This document shows, piece by piece, positions 22,908 through 31,780 of a stretch of DNA of 64,000 bases. Source of the stretch: CAYFVU01 sp964594775 (GTDB taxonomy: Bacteria > Spirochaetota > Spirochaetia > DSM-16054 > Sediminispirochaetaceae); the NCBI GenBank assembly GCA_964594775.1, contig CAZQNO010000005.1, positions 11,760 through 75,759 on the forward strand. Reading direction: 5' to 3'. The position numbers and the translations under genes are program-made. Below the pieces are notes generated by a model, which saw nothing but the letters and a program-made list of their open reading frames with translations, was not told the origin of the DNA and did not search any database. The first letter of the stretch is position 1; each line of letters begins with the position of its first letter.

Positions 22908-24215
22908 TTGTCCACCCAAAAGAGCAACAAGTATCGCCTCCCCTATGGGGACACTGCCATTGAACTTTCTATCCCGGAAGAATCCGGTATCCGTGTCGTG
23001 TTCGACGGTTCCCTTCCGACCATTAAGTCGGTCGAAAAACCGAGAGAATTGCTCTTCTCGCGGCTCGATTCACCAAGTGCCGGGCCTCCTCTCAGGAAAC
23101 TCGTGAAACCCGGGTACTCCGTACTGATCTTGATAGAGGACAATACCCGCAACTCCCCTCTCAGGCCGATCCTCGCGGGCCTCCTCGACTATCTCGAACA
23201 GTTCGGCGTCACTTTGAACCGCATAACTCTCATGGTCGCGACGGGCACTCATCGAATGATGAGCAAAGGCGAATTGCGGGAAAAACTCGGAGATGAGATT
23301 CTTTCCCGGGTGGCCGTTAAGCAGCACGACTATAGAGATTCCTCCGCTTTGGTCGACCTCGGTACGGTTTCTGCCGGAGGACAGAGAATCCCCGTACGGG
23401 TAAACCGGGCAGTTATCGATGCCGATCTTGTCATCGGCACGGGAGACATCAAGCCCCACTGCGATGCCGGTTTTTCCGGCGGAGCGAAAATTCTAGAGCC
23501 CGGTGTCTGCGGCTATGCTACCACCGCAGCTACCCACATCGCCGCGGCCCTCCTCGATGAGATTCCTCTCGGGCTTGTCGATAATCCCTGCCGTCTCGGA
23601 ATAGAGGAGGCGGCAAAAAAGGCGGGCTTGGATTTCATTGTCAACACTATCACCAATACGGAGAAGGAGATTATCGATATCGTCTCGGGAGACTTCGTCA
23701 CAGCCCATAGGATTGGGAGCCGAATCGCCGCCGAGGCCTACGGCACGAATATTCCCGAAGCTGCAGAGCTTGTAGTGGTAAGCTCCTTTCCCGCCGACAT
23801 AGACTGGTGGCAGGCTCAAAAGGGCCTCATCGCCGCCTCTTTTGCCGTGCGAAACGGGGGGACGATCCTTCTCCTAAGCCCCGCTGCGGAGGGGCTTGAA
23901 CACAACCATCCCCAACTCCGCGGGTGGCTGCCCCTCAAGTTCGAGGATGCCAAAAAGAGGGCCGCAGCCATATCCCCGGAGAACGCCGAAGAGGATCTCA
24001 TCGCCGCCGATATCGCTATGGGAAACGCCAGGGCGCGTGAGAAGGCACGAATCCTCGTGTATACCGACGGCCTCGATGACGAAGATCTTGCCCTCCTGGG
24101 TTACCAACGAATTGCCTCCGTAGAGGAGGGTCTAGTACGAGGTCTGGAAAAGTCAAAGAAAAAAACCGTCGGACTAATCCCGAAAGGGGGAGAAGCTCTA
24201 CCCATCATTCTTTAA
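22908..24215 (+). CDS. larA: LarA-type nickel-pincer-dependent racemase/epimerase
   Basis: A 435-residue protein of the lactate racemase family. H115 lies in TGTHR. H184 (KPH), K194 (GGAK) and H210 (AATH) are spaced exactly like H174, K184 and H200 of Lactobacillus plantarum LarA, the residues that hold the nickel-pincer nucleotide. It therefore probably interconverts the stereoisomers of lactate or another 2-hydroxyacid. It starts at TTG and is the last gene of the liv operon. No larB, larC or larE cofactor genes are in the window, although nickel chaperones hypA and hypB are. The nearby GlcD-EtfAB dehydrogenase would oxidise one hydroxyacid isomer. LarA homologues have varied substrates, so lactate is not proven. 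Confidence 0.85.
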   Translation: MSTQKSNKYRLPYGDTAIELSIPEESGIRVVFDGSLPTIKSVEKPRELLFSRLDSPSAGPPLRKLVKPGYSVLILIEDNTRNSPLRPILAGLLDYLEQFGVTLNRITLMVATGTHRMMSKGELREKLGDEILSRVAVKQHDYRDSSALVDLGTVSAGGQRIPVRVNRAVIDADLVIGTGDIKPHCDAGFSGGAKILEPGVCGYATTAATHIAAALLDEIPLGLVDNPCRLGIEEAAKKAGLDFIVNTITNTEKEIIDIVSGDFVTAHRIGSRIAAEAYGTNIPEAAELVVVSSFPADIDWWQAQKGLIAASFAVRNGGTILLLSPAAEGLEHNHPQLRGWLPLKFEDAKKRAAAISPENAEEDLIAADIAMGNARAREKARILVYTDGLDDEDLALLGYQRIASVEEGLVRGLEKSKKKTVGLIPKGGEALPIIL

Positions 24216-24268
24216 TTATGCTATTGTATAGTAAGTTTTCTACATATTGAAAAGCAGGAGGTATAAAA

Positions 24269-25057
24269 TTGAAGAAAACAGGTACAGTATCGAGAGTGTT
24301 AGTTTTTCTCTTAGTCCTTACCCTTGCCGCCGGCAGCGTATGGGCGGGTGGACAGAAGGAAGGATCAAAAGAGGGCGAAAATAAGGTCTACATTAACGGC
24401 ATAGACCCGGACTTTCCCCCCTTCGGCTATATCGATGAGAACGGAGATCCGGCAGGATTCGATGTTGAATCGGTCAACTGGATCGCCGATGAGATGGGAT
24501 TCGAGGTGAAGCACCAGCCCACCGCGTGGGACGGCATCATCGAGGCTCTGCGGGCGGGTAAAATCGACTTCATCGCCTCCGGCATGTCCGTTCTTCCCGA
24601 GAGGGAAAAGGTCATCAGCTTCACCATTCCCTACTGGGAAACGAAGCTTGCCGTCGCAGTCAAGGAAGACTCCGACCTGAGCTACGAGGAGACCATCAAC
24701 GGCGAGCACACCATCGGCGTGCAGAGGGGAACGACCGCGGCAATGTGGATCGAAGACAACTTGGTAGCGCCGGGGAAGATAGACGAAGACAAGGTCGTCA
24801 ACTACGACAGCTTCTCTCTCGCCCTCAAGGATCTCATCAACGGCAGAATCGACTCCGCGATGCAGGACGACACCATGGTCATCGATGCGATGAAGCAGCG
24901 GCCGATCAAGATCGCCGGCACCCACAAGTCCGGCATGACCTACGGTTACGGGGTACGGCAGGAAGACGACGAGCTGAGAGAGATGCTCAACGAGGGCATC
25001 CGGAGGCTGATAGACTCTCCGAGATGGGAAGAACTCAAGGAAAACTACGATATGTAA
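24269..25057 (+). CDS. Polar amino acid ABC transporter substrate-binding protein
   Basis: A 262-residue SBP_bac_3 protein. The signal peptide (1-24) ends VWA-GGQKEG without a lipobox cysteine. The mature domain starts DPDFPPFGYIDENGDPAGF, with the family segments VQRGTTAAMW and INGRIDSAMQDD. It captures an amino acid or related ligand in the periplasm. It starts at TTG with AGGAGG 8 bases upstream. Its permeases and ATPase are not adjacent: they lie on the minus strand at 28406-30539, beyond the GlcD/Etf genes. A strong terminator follows. Confidence 0.9.
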   Translation: MKKTGTVSRVLVFLLVLTLAAGSVWAGGQKEGSKEGENKVYINGIDPDFPPFGYIDENGDPAGFDVESVNWIADEMGFEVKHQPTAWDGIIEALRAGKIDFIASGMSVLPEREKVISFTIPYWETKLAVAVKEDSDLSYEETINGEHTIGVQRGTTAAMWIEDNLVAPGKIDEDKVVNYDSFSLALKDLINGRIDSAMQDDTMVIDAMKQRPIKIAGTHKSGMTYGYGVRQEDDELREMLNEGIRRLIDSPRWEELKENYDM

Positions 25058-25074
25058 GAGTTTCTGCACCACAG

Positions 25075-25111
25075 AAAGGGCCGGTTCCCCCGTGGGAGCC
25101 GGCCCTTTTTT
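25075..25111 (+). terminator. Rho-independent terminator after the amino acid binding protein
   Basis: GGGCCGGTTCCC and GGGAGCCGGCCC form a 12-base stem with one G-U pair and a CCGT loop, followed by TTTTTT and preceded by AAAG. It is the strongest intrinsic terminator in the window and lies between convergent genes, so it may also serve the minus-strand dehydrogenase operon. Confidence 0.85.
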
Positions 25112-25145
25112 CATCCCGAGGTCTTTTGCCTCGATAATTAAGCAG

Positions 25146-26555
25146 CTAATCCGTCGAAGCTACCGACTTACCCGGATTAAGAATATTGTTCGGGTCGAAG
25201 GCCTTCTTAATCGCCCACATGATAGACAGCTCCCGCTGCGAGTACATCAAAGGCAGAAGATCTAGACGCAGGCTGCCGATCCCGTGCTCACCGCTTATGG
25301 TTCCCCCCATATCGACCCCGATTCGGTAGGCCTCTTCCTTCAGCTCCTTGTAGTACGGGGGAATTTTTCCCTCCTCTTTCATGATGAGCAAATGGAGGTT
25401 TCCGTCCCCCGCGTGGGCGCTGACAGGAATACTTGCCTTGTACTTTTTCTCCAGCCGTTCCACCTCTTCGATGAAGTCTGCCAGCCGGCTTCTCGGGACG
25501 GTTATGTCCGGGCTGTCTACGATCTCCTCTTGCACCGCCGGGAGGTAGTGGCTGCGGATCTCCAGTAGTTCGCGCTGTTCGGCGGCGGTCTGCGCTATTA
25601 GGATATCTAATGCATTGAAACGGGAGGAGACCTCGTCTATCACCTCTCCTGCTCTGAAGATATCATCTTCAGTCTCCTCGGAGAGGATGATCATTATATA
25701 GTAGCTGCCCAGCTTCGCAGGCCAACTGCGGCCGAGATCCTCCGCCGCCTTTACTATCTGATCGCGGCCGAAAAATTCCACTGCCAGGGGCTGCACTCCC
25801 CTCTTCAGAAGCTCAGGCACCGAAGCGAGGGCATCGCGGCGTCCTTCGAAGGAGACGATGAGGGTGGCGCTTTCCTTCGGTTCGGGATAGAGCTTGAGCA
25901 TCACCTTGCTAATTACCCCGAGCGTCCCCTCGCTGCCGATCATCAGCTGCAGAAGGTCGTAGCCTGCATTGTTTTTGATCAGCTTTCCCTCTTTGCCGCC
26001 GAGCATTACGATCTCGCCTGTGGGGAGAACCACCTCCATGCCTCGTACCTGGTTTCGCATCACTCCGTGGCGGACCGCTCGCACCCCTCCGGCATTCATT
26101 GCAACCATGCCTCCCACGTGGGCCCCCTCATCCCCCGGATGCAGGGGGAAAAAGAGGGTTTCGTGTTTCTGCAGTTTTTCCAAAAGCTCGGCGAGGCTCA
26201 CCGCCGCCTCACAGCTGATTATCATGTTCTCTTCGTCGATTTCGAGGATGGAATTCATCCTCTCCAGCGAGAGAAGAATCGAGGCTTTTGCGGGAATCGA
26301 ATTGGCCGAGAGAGCAGTACCGGCCCCCCTTGGAATAACGGGGATTTTTCTTTCGTTTGCCAGTAAGAGAATCTTCGCAATTTCCTGAGCATCTTTCGGT
26401 TTCGCCACCACCCCCCCCCCGACCGGCTGCGGAGCGATCATTCGGTAGGAATCTCCCGTACTGTCGATGCTGTAGCTTCCTACCCGCTCTTCGTTCGTAT
26501 CCAGGTAATCCTCTCCGACAATGTCGACAAGCGCCTTTATTACCTCATCTTCCAT
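25146..26555 (-). CDS. FAD-linked 2-hydroxyacid dehydrogenase (GlcD / LctD-like)
   Basis: A 469-residue FAD_binding_4 enzyme. The pyrophosphate loop is PRGAGTALS (around 75-83). GDEGAHVGGMVAMNAGG (about 132-148) lines the isoalloxazine. The C-terminal FAD-oxidase domain has HAGDGNLH and SGEHGIGS, the substrate and metal-binding histidines of D-lactate and glycolate dehydrogenases. No CCG iron-sulfur domain is fused. It lies in one operon with EtfA and EtfB. This composition (LctD with an electron-transfer flavoprotein) is known in anaerobes to drive lactate oxidation with NAD+ by electron confurcation with ferredoxin. Substrate inferred, not shown. GGAGAGCGGAGA lies upstream of the ATG. Confidence 0.9.
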   Translation of the reverse strand: MEDEVIKALVDIVGEDYLDTNEERVGSYSIDSTGDSYRMIAPQPVGGGVVAKPKDAQEIAKILLLANERKIPVIPRGAGTALSANSIPAKASILLSLERMNSILEIDEENMIISCEAAVSLAELLEKLQKHETLFFPLHPGDEGAHVGGMVAMNAGGVRAVRHGVMRNQVRGMEVVLPTGEIVMLGGKEGKLIKNNAGYDLLQLMIGSEGTLGVISKVMLKLYPEPKESATLIVSFEGRRDALASVPELLKRGVQPLAVEFFGRDQIVKAAEDLGRSWPAKLGSYYIMIILSEETEDDIFRAGEVIDEVSSRFNALDILIAQTAAEQRELLEIRSHYLPAVQEEIVDSPDITVPRSRLADFIEEVERLEKKYKASIPVSAHAGDGNLHLLIMKEEGKIPPYYKELKEEAYRIGVDMGGTISGEHGIGSLRLDLLPLMYSQRELSIMWAIKKAFDPNNILNPGKSVASTD

Positions 26556-26603
26556 TCTCCGCTCTCCTTTTTCCTCTTACCGCACACGAGTATTCAATTT
26601 TAT

Positions 26604-27578
26604 TCAAAGGGTATCGGCAAGCCGAGGGAGCACCTCGTAAAGATCTCCAACGATTCCGTAATCGGCTATTCGAAATATCGGGGCCGACGGATCGGTGTTT
26701 ATCGCGATAACGATCCCGGACTCCTTCATTCCGGCGAGGTGCTGCGGTGATCCGGAAATCCCGCAGGCGATATAGAACTTCGGTTTTACCCGCTTGCCGC
26801 TGTAGCCCACCTGGTGCTCTTTGGAAATATATCCCTGATCGACCACGCTTCGGGAAGCACCGACGACACCACCGAGCTTCTCAGCCACCTCTTCTATCAT
26901 TCGAAAACCCTCCGGATTCTTCAGTCCGTTCCCTCCCGCTACAACGACTTCGGCCTCTTCAATATTCACCTCGTTTTCCGCTGCTTTTTCGAGAATCTCG
27001 ATGAGCCCTTCGCTGCCGGTGACAAGTGCCGGCCTTTTCTCGATTTCCCCCTTCCGCTTAGAATCCCTCTCCGCCTCCGGAAACTCCTTGTAACGTATTG
27101 TCGCCATCTGAGGGAGGGTTCGCGTCTTGATCTGTGCGAGAATATTCTCGCTGAAAGCGGGACGAATCTGCAGGAGCCGCTGCTCCTCGTCTATCTCTAA
27201 GCCGGTGCAATCTGCGGTGAGGCCGGTATGGAGCGCGGCGGATATCCTTGGTGCAATCGATCTTCCGAAGGGGGTGGCGCCCATGAGCACGATTTCCGGC
27301 TGCGCATCGCGGATCATTGCTATGAGGTTCTCCTTGTAGAGAAACTCGTTCGGTCCGGCAAATGCTTCATCTGCGAGGTAATACACTCTGTCTGCACCTC
27401 GATAGATCAGCTCCTGCGCCTTTATTCCTTCGGGGCCGAGGAGAATCGCCGTTACCCTTGCAGCAATTTCCCCGGAGAGTTCACGCGCTTTCCCCAGCAG
27501 CTCATAACTTACCCGATGGATCTCCCCCTCCTGCTGTTCGGCAAAGACGGCTATGCTTCGCTCGTTAATTTTTCCCAT
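26604..27578 (-). CDS. etfA: Electron transfer flavoprotein, alpha subunit
   Basis: A 324-residue EtfA. The C-terminal FAD domain is fully typical: GASRSVVDQG, VGYSGKRVKP, GISGSPQHLAGM and APIFRIADYGIVGD. I chose the ATG at 27578 (MGKINERS) because the family starts there and GGAG lies 9 bases upstream; another in-frame ATG is 9 codons earlier. It overlaps the end of etfB by 14 bases. There is no N-terminal ferredoxin domain, unlike some LctC proteins. It carries electrons between the GlcD-like dehydrogenase and NAD+/ferredoxin or a quinone-side acceptor. Confidence 0.92.
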   Translation of the reverse strand: MGKINERSIAVFAEQQEGEIHRVSYELLGKARELSGEIAARVTAILLGPEGIKAQELIYRGADRVYYLADEAFAGPNEFLYKENLIAMIRDAQPEIVLMGATPFGRSIAPRISAALHTGLTADCTGLEIDEEQRLLQIRPAFSENILAQIKTRTLPQMATIRYKEFPEAERDSKRKGEIEKRPALVTGSEGLIEILEKAAENEVNIEEAEVVVAGGNGLKNPEGFRMIEEVAEKLGGVVGASRSVVDQGYISKEHQVGYSGKRVKPKFYIACGISGSPQHLAGMKESGIVIAINTDPSAPIFRIADYGIVGDLYEVLPRLADTL

Positions 27579-28398
27579 GCCTATGTGCTCCACGCCCCGC
27601 GCCATCTATAACGCGTTCCCTTTTTAAGATATCTCGTATCCGTTCCATTGCCGCATCAAGATCTTCCCGAAATATGATTCCCTTTCGTTCGACTTCCGGA
27701 GGTATTACGATCCGCCTCACCTGTGTCGGCGATCCCTTTATGCCTATCTTGTCGAGTTCCAGGGGAGGCGCGAGATCTTCGGCCGACCATACGGTAATTT
27801 CCGCTTTTCGAGCCGCCATTTTGCCTTTGAAGCTGGGAAGCCGCGGATTATTGATATCCTTCGTCACGGTTATGAGACAAGGATAATAGAGTCTCCGCCG
27901 GTAAGTCCCCCGCCAAACAGCACCACAAACGGTAAGGGATTTTTCGTCGGTGCTTTCTGCTTCACTTACATAGGCTACATGAGGGATACCGAGGAATTCG
28001 GCCGTCTGAGCACCGACCTGCGCGGTGTCGCCATCCACGCTCATCTCTCCGGCGACGACAAGATCATACCCGTTGAGCTTCTCGATCGCCGCCGACAAGG
28101 TACGGGAAGTCGCGTAGGTATCCGACCCGCCGAATCGCCGGTCGGTAATGAGTATTCCCTCGTCGGCCCCTCGAGCGAGGGCCTCCCGCAGCACATCCTC
28201 TGCCCGCGGCGGCCCCATGCTTAGGGCGGTAACCGTTCCCCCACACTCTTCCTTTATGCGAAGCGCCGTCTCGAGGGCGTTGAGGTCGAAGGGGTTTATC
28301 TCCGCCTCCGCCGATTGCCGGTCGATTACCCCGCGTTCGGCATCGAAGCGGACCTTCTCCATCTGAGGGACCTGTTTTATCAAGACCACTATATTCAT
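27565..28398 (-). CDS. etfB: Electron transfer flavoprotein, beta subunit
   Basis: A 277-residue EtfB starting MNIVVLIKQVP. It contains NPFDLNALETALRIKE (about 36-51), VVAGEMSVDGDTAQVGAQTAEFLG (core GDTAQVG) and LITVTKDINNPRLPSF, all family hallmarks of the AMP/FAD-binding beta subunit. The DGDTAQVG motif is typical of bifurcating as well as ordinary Etf. Length is normal with a slightly long C-terminus. It follows the amino acid permease gene by 7 bases, so transporter and dehydrogenase genes appear to share a transcript. Confidence 0.92.
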   Translation of the reverse strand: MNIVVLIKQVPQMEKVRFDAERGVIDRQSAEAEINPFDLNALETALRIKEECGGTVTALSMGPPRAEDVLREALARGADEGILITDRRFGGSDTYATSRTLSAAIEKLNGYDLVVAGEMSVDGDTAQVGAQTAEFLGIPHVAYVSEAESTDEKSLTVCGAVWRGTYRRRLYYPCLITVTKDINNPRLPSFKGKMAARKAEITVWSAEDLAPPLELDKIGIKGSPTQVRRIVIPPEVERKGIIFREDLDAAMERIRDILKRERVIDGAGRGAHRHGKN

Positions 28399-28405
28399 CA
28401 GAGTT

Positions 28406-29080
28406 TCACCGTCTTCCCTGTTCGACCCCGGGAATTCTCAGACGTTTTTCAAGAAACCTTTGTATCTGCGTCACGATACTTACCAGAACAAGATAGAAGA
28501 GCGCCACCACGATAAATACATAGGTGTAATTGAAGTAGCGCCCGGCGATAAGCTTTCCTGCCCCGGTGAGTTCGATAACCGTCACCATAAAGGCAAGGGA
28601 GGAATACTTAACCAGATAGGTAAACTCGTTGGAAATCCCCGGCAAAGCCCGCCTCAATGCCTGCGGAAGAATAACGAAGATCACCGCCTTTGCTCTTCCC
28701 ATACCCAGGGAGAGAGCCGCCCTCATCTGTCCGCTTTTTATCGACTGAATCGCCCCGCGGATATATTCGGAATGATAGGCGCCGCCGGTCAGGGAGAAAC
28801 CGGTAACCGCCGCAACCATCGGCGAAAGATAGATTCCAAAGGTGGGCAGGCCGAAGTAGAGGAGAAAGAGCAGCACCAGCAGAGGCGTCCCCCGGAAGAA
28901 GACCACATAGGAAAGGCAAAGGGTCGATACCGTTTTGTTGCCGTACACCCTGCCCACTGCAATGAGAATCCCGAGCATGAGCTGGGGTATAATCGACAGG
29001 AGGATCAACTCGACGGTTACCAGAGAACCCTCGAAGAGCTTTGGCAGGAGGGTTTTAAATAAAAACTCTTGGCTTTCCAT
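28406..29080 (-). CDS. Amino acid ABC transporter permease (HisM/GlnP type)
   Basis: A 224-residue permease with an N-terminal helix (about 15-45), the VVFFRGTPLLVLLFLLYFGLP segment (core FRGTPLLVLL) and the EAA-loop sequence around ALSLGMGRAKAVIFVILPQALRRALPG. It transports across the membrane as a heterodimer with the second permease at 29850. Its ATG overlaps the ATPase stop (ATGA). Confidence 0.9.
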   Translation of the reverse strand: MESQEFLFKTLLPKLFEGSLVTVELILLSIIPQLMLGILIAVGRVYGNKTVSTLCLSYVVFFRGTPLLVLLFLLYFGLPTFGIYLSPMVAAVTGFSLTGGAYHSEYIRGAIQSIKSGQMRAALSLGMGRAKAVIFVILPQALRRALPGISNEFTYLVKYSSLAFMVTVIELTGAGKLIAGRYFNYTYVFIVVALFYLVLVSIVTQIQRFLEKRLRIPGVEQGRR

Positions 29081-29850
29081 CAGATATCCTCTTCGCTTCC
29101 ATAGAGCTCGGTAATCTTGTGCATGAATTGCTTCGTTCTTTCGAGCTTCGAATTATAGAAGAGTTGATTCGGCGGACCTTGCTCTAGGATTTTACCGTTC
29201 TCCATAAAAATTATCTCGTTGGCCACCGAACGGGCAAATCCCATCTCGTGAGTCACCACAACCATCGTCATACCGATGAGGGCAAGATACTTCATAACCT
29301 CCAAGACTTCCCCTATGAGTTCCGGATCTAAAGCCGAAGTCGGTTCGTCGAAGAGTATGAGCTTCGGACTCATGGCAAGAGTGCGGGCTATGGAGACCCG
29401 TTGCTGCTGCCCTCCCGACAGCTGTGCCGGATACATATCCGCCTTTTCTTCGAGCCCGACCCGTTTGAGCTCCAAGATTCCCAATTCCCGTGCCTTTTCT
29501 CTGTCCATGCCCTTTACCCGCATCGGGGCGAGCATGACGTTGCCGAGGGCGGTCAAATGATCGAATAGGTTAAAATCCTGAAACACAAAACCTATCTGCC
29601 GGCGATAGTAGTTGATGTTCTTCTTCGACCCATGTACCTCTTCACCGCTCAGGTAAATTTGGCCGGCATCCGGTTCATCCAGATGATTGATGCAGCGCAG
29701 GAGGGTGCTTTTTCCCGTTCCCGAAGGTCCTATGATGACCTTAGTTTCTCCCAGCTTTATGTCGAAGCTCACCCCGTCTAGAACCTTGTTCTCGCCATAG
29801 CTCTTTTCTATACCTATTACCTGAAGTACGGTCTCTTTTTCTTCTGCCAT
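29080..29850 (-). CDS. Amino acid ABC transporter ATP-binding protein (GlnQ/HisP type)
   Basis: A 256-residue ATPase with Walker A GPSGTGKS (about 41-48), Q-loop FQDFNLFDHLTALGNV, signature LSGGQQQRVSIAR, Walker B LILFDEPTSALDPE and H-loop VVTHEMGFA, all canonical. I start it at the ATG just after a TTG codon, with GGAGAGG upstream. It lies between the two permease genes, coupled to both. Confidence 0.93.
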   Translation of the reverse strand: MAEEKETVLQVIGIEKSYGENKVLDGVSFDIKLGETKVIIGPSGTGKSTLLRCINHLDEPDAGQIYLSGEEVHGSKKNINYYRRQIGFVFQDFNLFDHLTALGNVMLAPMRVKGMDREKARELGILELKRVGLEEKADMYPAQLSGGQQQRVSIARTLAMSPKLILFDEPTSALDPELIGEVLEVMKYLALIGMTMVVVTHEMGFARSVANEIIFMENGKILEQGPPNQLFYNSKLERTKQFMHKITELYGSEEDI

Positions 29851-30539
29851 CAACGTTTCACCTCTCCAATTTTTTCATCGTAACCGGGTATCTTTACCCG
29901 TTTCTCCAGGATATGAAGGAGCCACACTCCTCCGTAGGTAAGAGCAATAAAGATTACCGCAGCGATGAGATAGATCGGCATCGGTCGATACGATGTCGTG
30001 GCGATGAAGTTCCCCCTGGTCATGATCTCCATAACCCCGATCGCGTAGGCAATTGCCGAATCCTTCAGAAGAATGCAATATTCATTCGACCAGCCGGGTA
30101 TTGAGAGACGAAGCGCCTGAGGGAGGATGACGTACCAGACGGCCTTCCTATCGCTCATTCCCAGAGAACGTGCCGCCATCATCTGACCGCGGCCCAACGA
30201 CTGTATGCTTCCGCGGAATATCTGTGACTGATAGGCGGCGCTTCGAAGACCAAGCACAACGACTGCCGAGGTAAAGGCGGGAAGGTCTAGTCCGATGAGG
30301 TTAAACAGACCGAAATAGAAGAGAAAGAGGAGAACGAGGACCGGCACCCCCCGAAAAAACCACACATAGACTCCTATGAGCCACGAGACGAGTCTTCTTC
30401 CATAGACCTCGAAGACCGCCATGGGTACTCCGAGAAAAAACCCGAAAAGGAGCGATCCAAGCACCAGCCCCAGCGTAACCGATGTTCCCTGAAGAAGAAA
30501 CGGAACGGCCTTTTGAATCAGTACTCCCAAATCACCCAT
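29850..30539 (-). CDS. Amino acid ABC transporter permease (HisQ/GlnP type)
   Basis: A 229-residue permease with YVWFFRGVPVLVLLFLFYFGL (core FFRGVPVLVLL) and an EAA loop RSLGMSDRKAVWYVILPQAL. I start at MGDLGVLIQK, with GGGAGGG 9 bases upstream; an in-frame TTG lies 6 codons earlier. It is the first gene of the minus-strand transcript permease-ATPase-permease-etfB-etfA-glcD. The matching binding protein is probably the one at 24269. Confidence 0.9.
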   Translation of the reverse strand: MGDLGVLIQKAVPFLLQGTSVTLGLVLGSLLFGFFLGVPMAVFEVYGRRLVSWLIGVYVWFFRGVPVLVLLFLFYFGLFNLIGLDLPAFTSAVVVLGLRSAAYQSQIFRGSIQSLGRGQMMAARSLGMSDRKAVWYVILPQALRLSIPGWSNEYCILLKDSAIAYAIGVMEIMTRGNFIATTSYRPMPIYLIAAVIFIALTYGGVWLLHILEKRVKIPGYDEKIGEVKR

Positions 30540-30618
30540 AGGTCGGTACCCTCCCAATCGATTTTATGCTCTACCTTGCCGCATGTTGCAATGAAAGTCT
30601 ACCCGAGACAACTTACTA

Positions 30619-30664
30619 TGTCAAGAAAAAACTTGACGTATCTAGTCTTTACTTGTTATAACAA
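30619..30664 (+). promoter_or_regulatory. Promoter with two palindromes upstream of the aminotransferase operon
   Basis: TTGACG (30633-30638), a 17-base spacer and TTATAA (30656-30661) form a good sigma-70 promoter. GTCAAG-AAAAAA-CTTGAC (30620-30637) overlaps the -35, and the perfect 12-base palindrome TTGTTATAACAA (30653-30664) overlaps the -10. The latter contains TGT..ACA as in GntR operators, and a GntR gene closes the operon. Confidence 0.65.
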
Positions 30665-30679
30665 ATAAGGAGGCACTAG

Positions 30680-31780
30680 ATGGACATTTCGAAACACATT
30701 AATTCGGGAGCCGCAGAGATCACGGCCTACACACCGGGAAAACGAAGCGAAGAGGTGCAGAAGGAACTCGGCCTGGAGCGCATCATCAAAATGAGCTCGA
30801 ACGAGAACGCGTATCGCAGTTCCCCGGCGGCAGTTGACGCCATGAAAAATGCCGCCGAAAAAATTCACACCTATCCCGATGCGCTGAGCGCCGATTTCTC
30901 CCGACTCGCGGCGGCCCGCAACGGAGTGAATCCTGCCGAGATCACGGCAGGAAACGGTGCCGACGGAGTTCTCCGCAACTTCTGCCAAACCGTCATAGAG
31001 GAGGGGGACGAGATCATCATCCCGGAGATCACCTTCCCCATCTATAAGGCCAACGTCAAAATTATGCGCGGCAACGTTATTGTGTCGAAGATGAAGAACC
31101 TGCGCATTGACACCGACGATATTGCAGAAAAAATCAACATCCGTACAAAGGCGGTCTTTTTCTGTAACCCGAACAATCCCACCGGAGATGCCCTGGAAGC
31201 AGAAATCGTCCGCAGTTTTTTGCGAAAACTTCCCGAAGACCTTCTCGTTGTCGTCGATGAGGCATATATAGACTTTAGCGATCCGGAACATGACCCAAAC
31301 TCCGTCGCGCTTTTCAACGAGGGAATGAAAAACCTCTTTATCGTCCGCTCCCTCTCGAAGACCTACGGACTGGCCGGACTCAGGCTCGGCTATGGTATCG
31401 GAAACGAGACCCTTATCTCCTACATCAATAGGGTAAAACCGCCCTTCGATGTTTCCCTCGTCGCGCAGGCGGCGGGATTCGCGGCCCTCGGCGATGATGA
31501 GTTCTACCGCGAAGTTGTTCGCAAGACGAAGGAGGAGCGTCGTTTTTTCACCACAAGGCTCGATTCCCTCGGACTCAACTACGTTCCCTCTCAAACCAAC
31601 TTCTTTCTCATCGACACCGGTCGCGATTCGATCGGAGTATTCGAAGAATTGCAGAAGAGAGGAATCATTATTCGACCCGGCAAAAACTTCGGTCTTTCTC
31701 CCCATATACGGGTAACGCTCGGAACCCATGAGGAGAATAGTAGTTTTTTCGAGGCTCTTGAGGAGGTGCTTTCATTATGA
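30680..31780 (+). CDS. HisC-family PLP aminotransferase, probably for aromatic amino acids
   Basis: A 366-residue fold-type I aminotransferase. PLP lysine is K227 (SLSKTYGLAGLRLGY), with NPNNPTG at 163-169, D193 and Y196 (DEAY) and SSNENAY at 39-45. It belongs to the histidinol-phosphate aminotransferase family, but no other his gene is near. The next genes are indolepyruvate oxidoreductase and an acyl-CoA synthetase, so the probable role is transamination of Trp, Phe or Tyr to the 2-oxoacid. AAGGAGG lies upstream of the ATG. Its stop overlaps iorA (ATGA). Confidence 0.85.
   Translation: MDISKHINSGAAEITAYTPGKRSEEVQKELGLERIIKMSSNENAYRSSPAAVDAMKNAAEKIHTYPDALSADFSRLAAARNGVNPAEITAGNGADGVLRNFCQTVIEEGDEIIIPEITFPIYKANVKIMRGNVIVSKMKNLRIDTDDIAEKINIRTKAVFFCNPNNPTGDALEAEIVRSFLRKLPEDLLVVVDEAYIDFSDPEHDPNSVALFNEGMKNLFIVRSLSKTYGLAGLRLGYGIGNETLISYINRVKPPFDVSLVAQAAGFAALGDDEFYREVVRKTKEERRFFTTRLDSLGLNYVPSQTNFFLIDTGRDSIGVFEELQKRGIIIRPGKNFGLSPHIRVTLGTHEENSSFFEALEEVLSL

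Noticed and set aside
30680..31780. Histidine biosynthesis (hisC)
   Set aside because: No other his genes are near, and the operon context is arylpyruvate oxidation.
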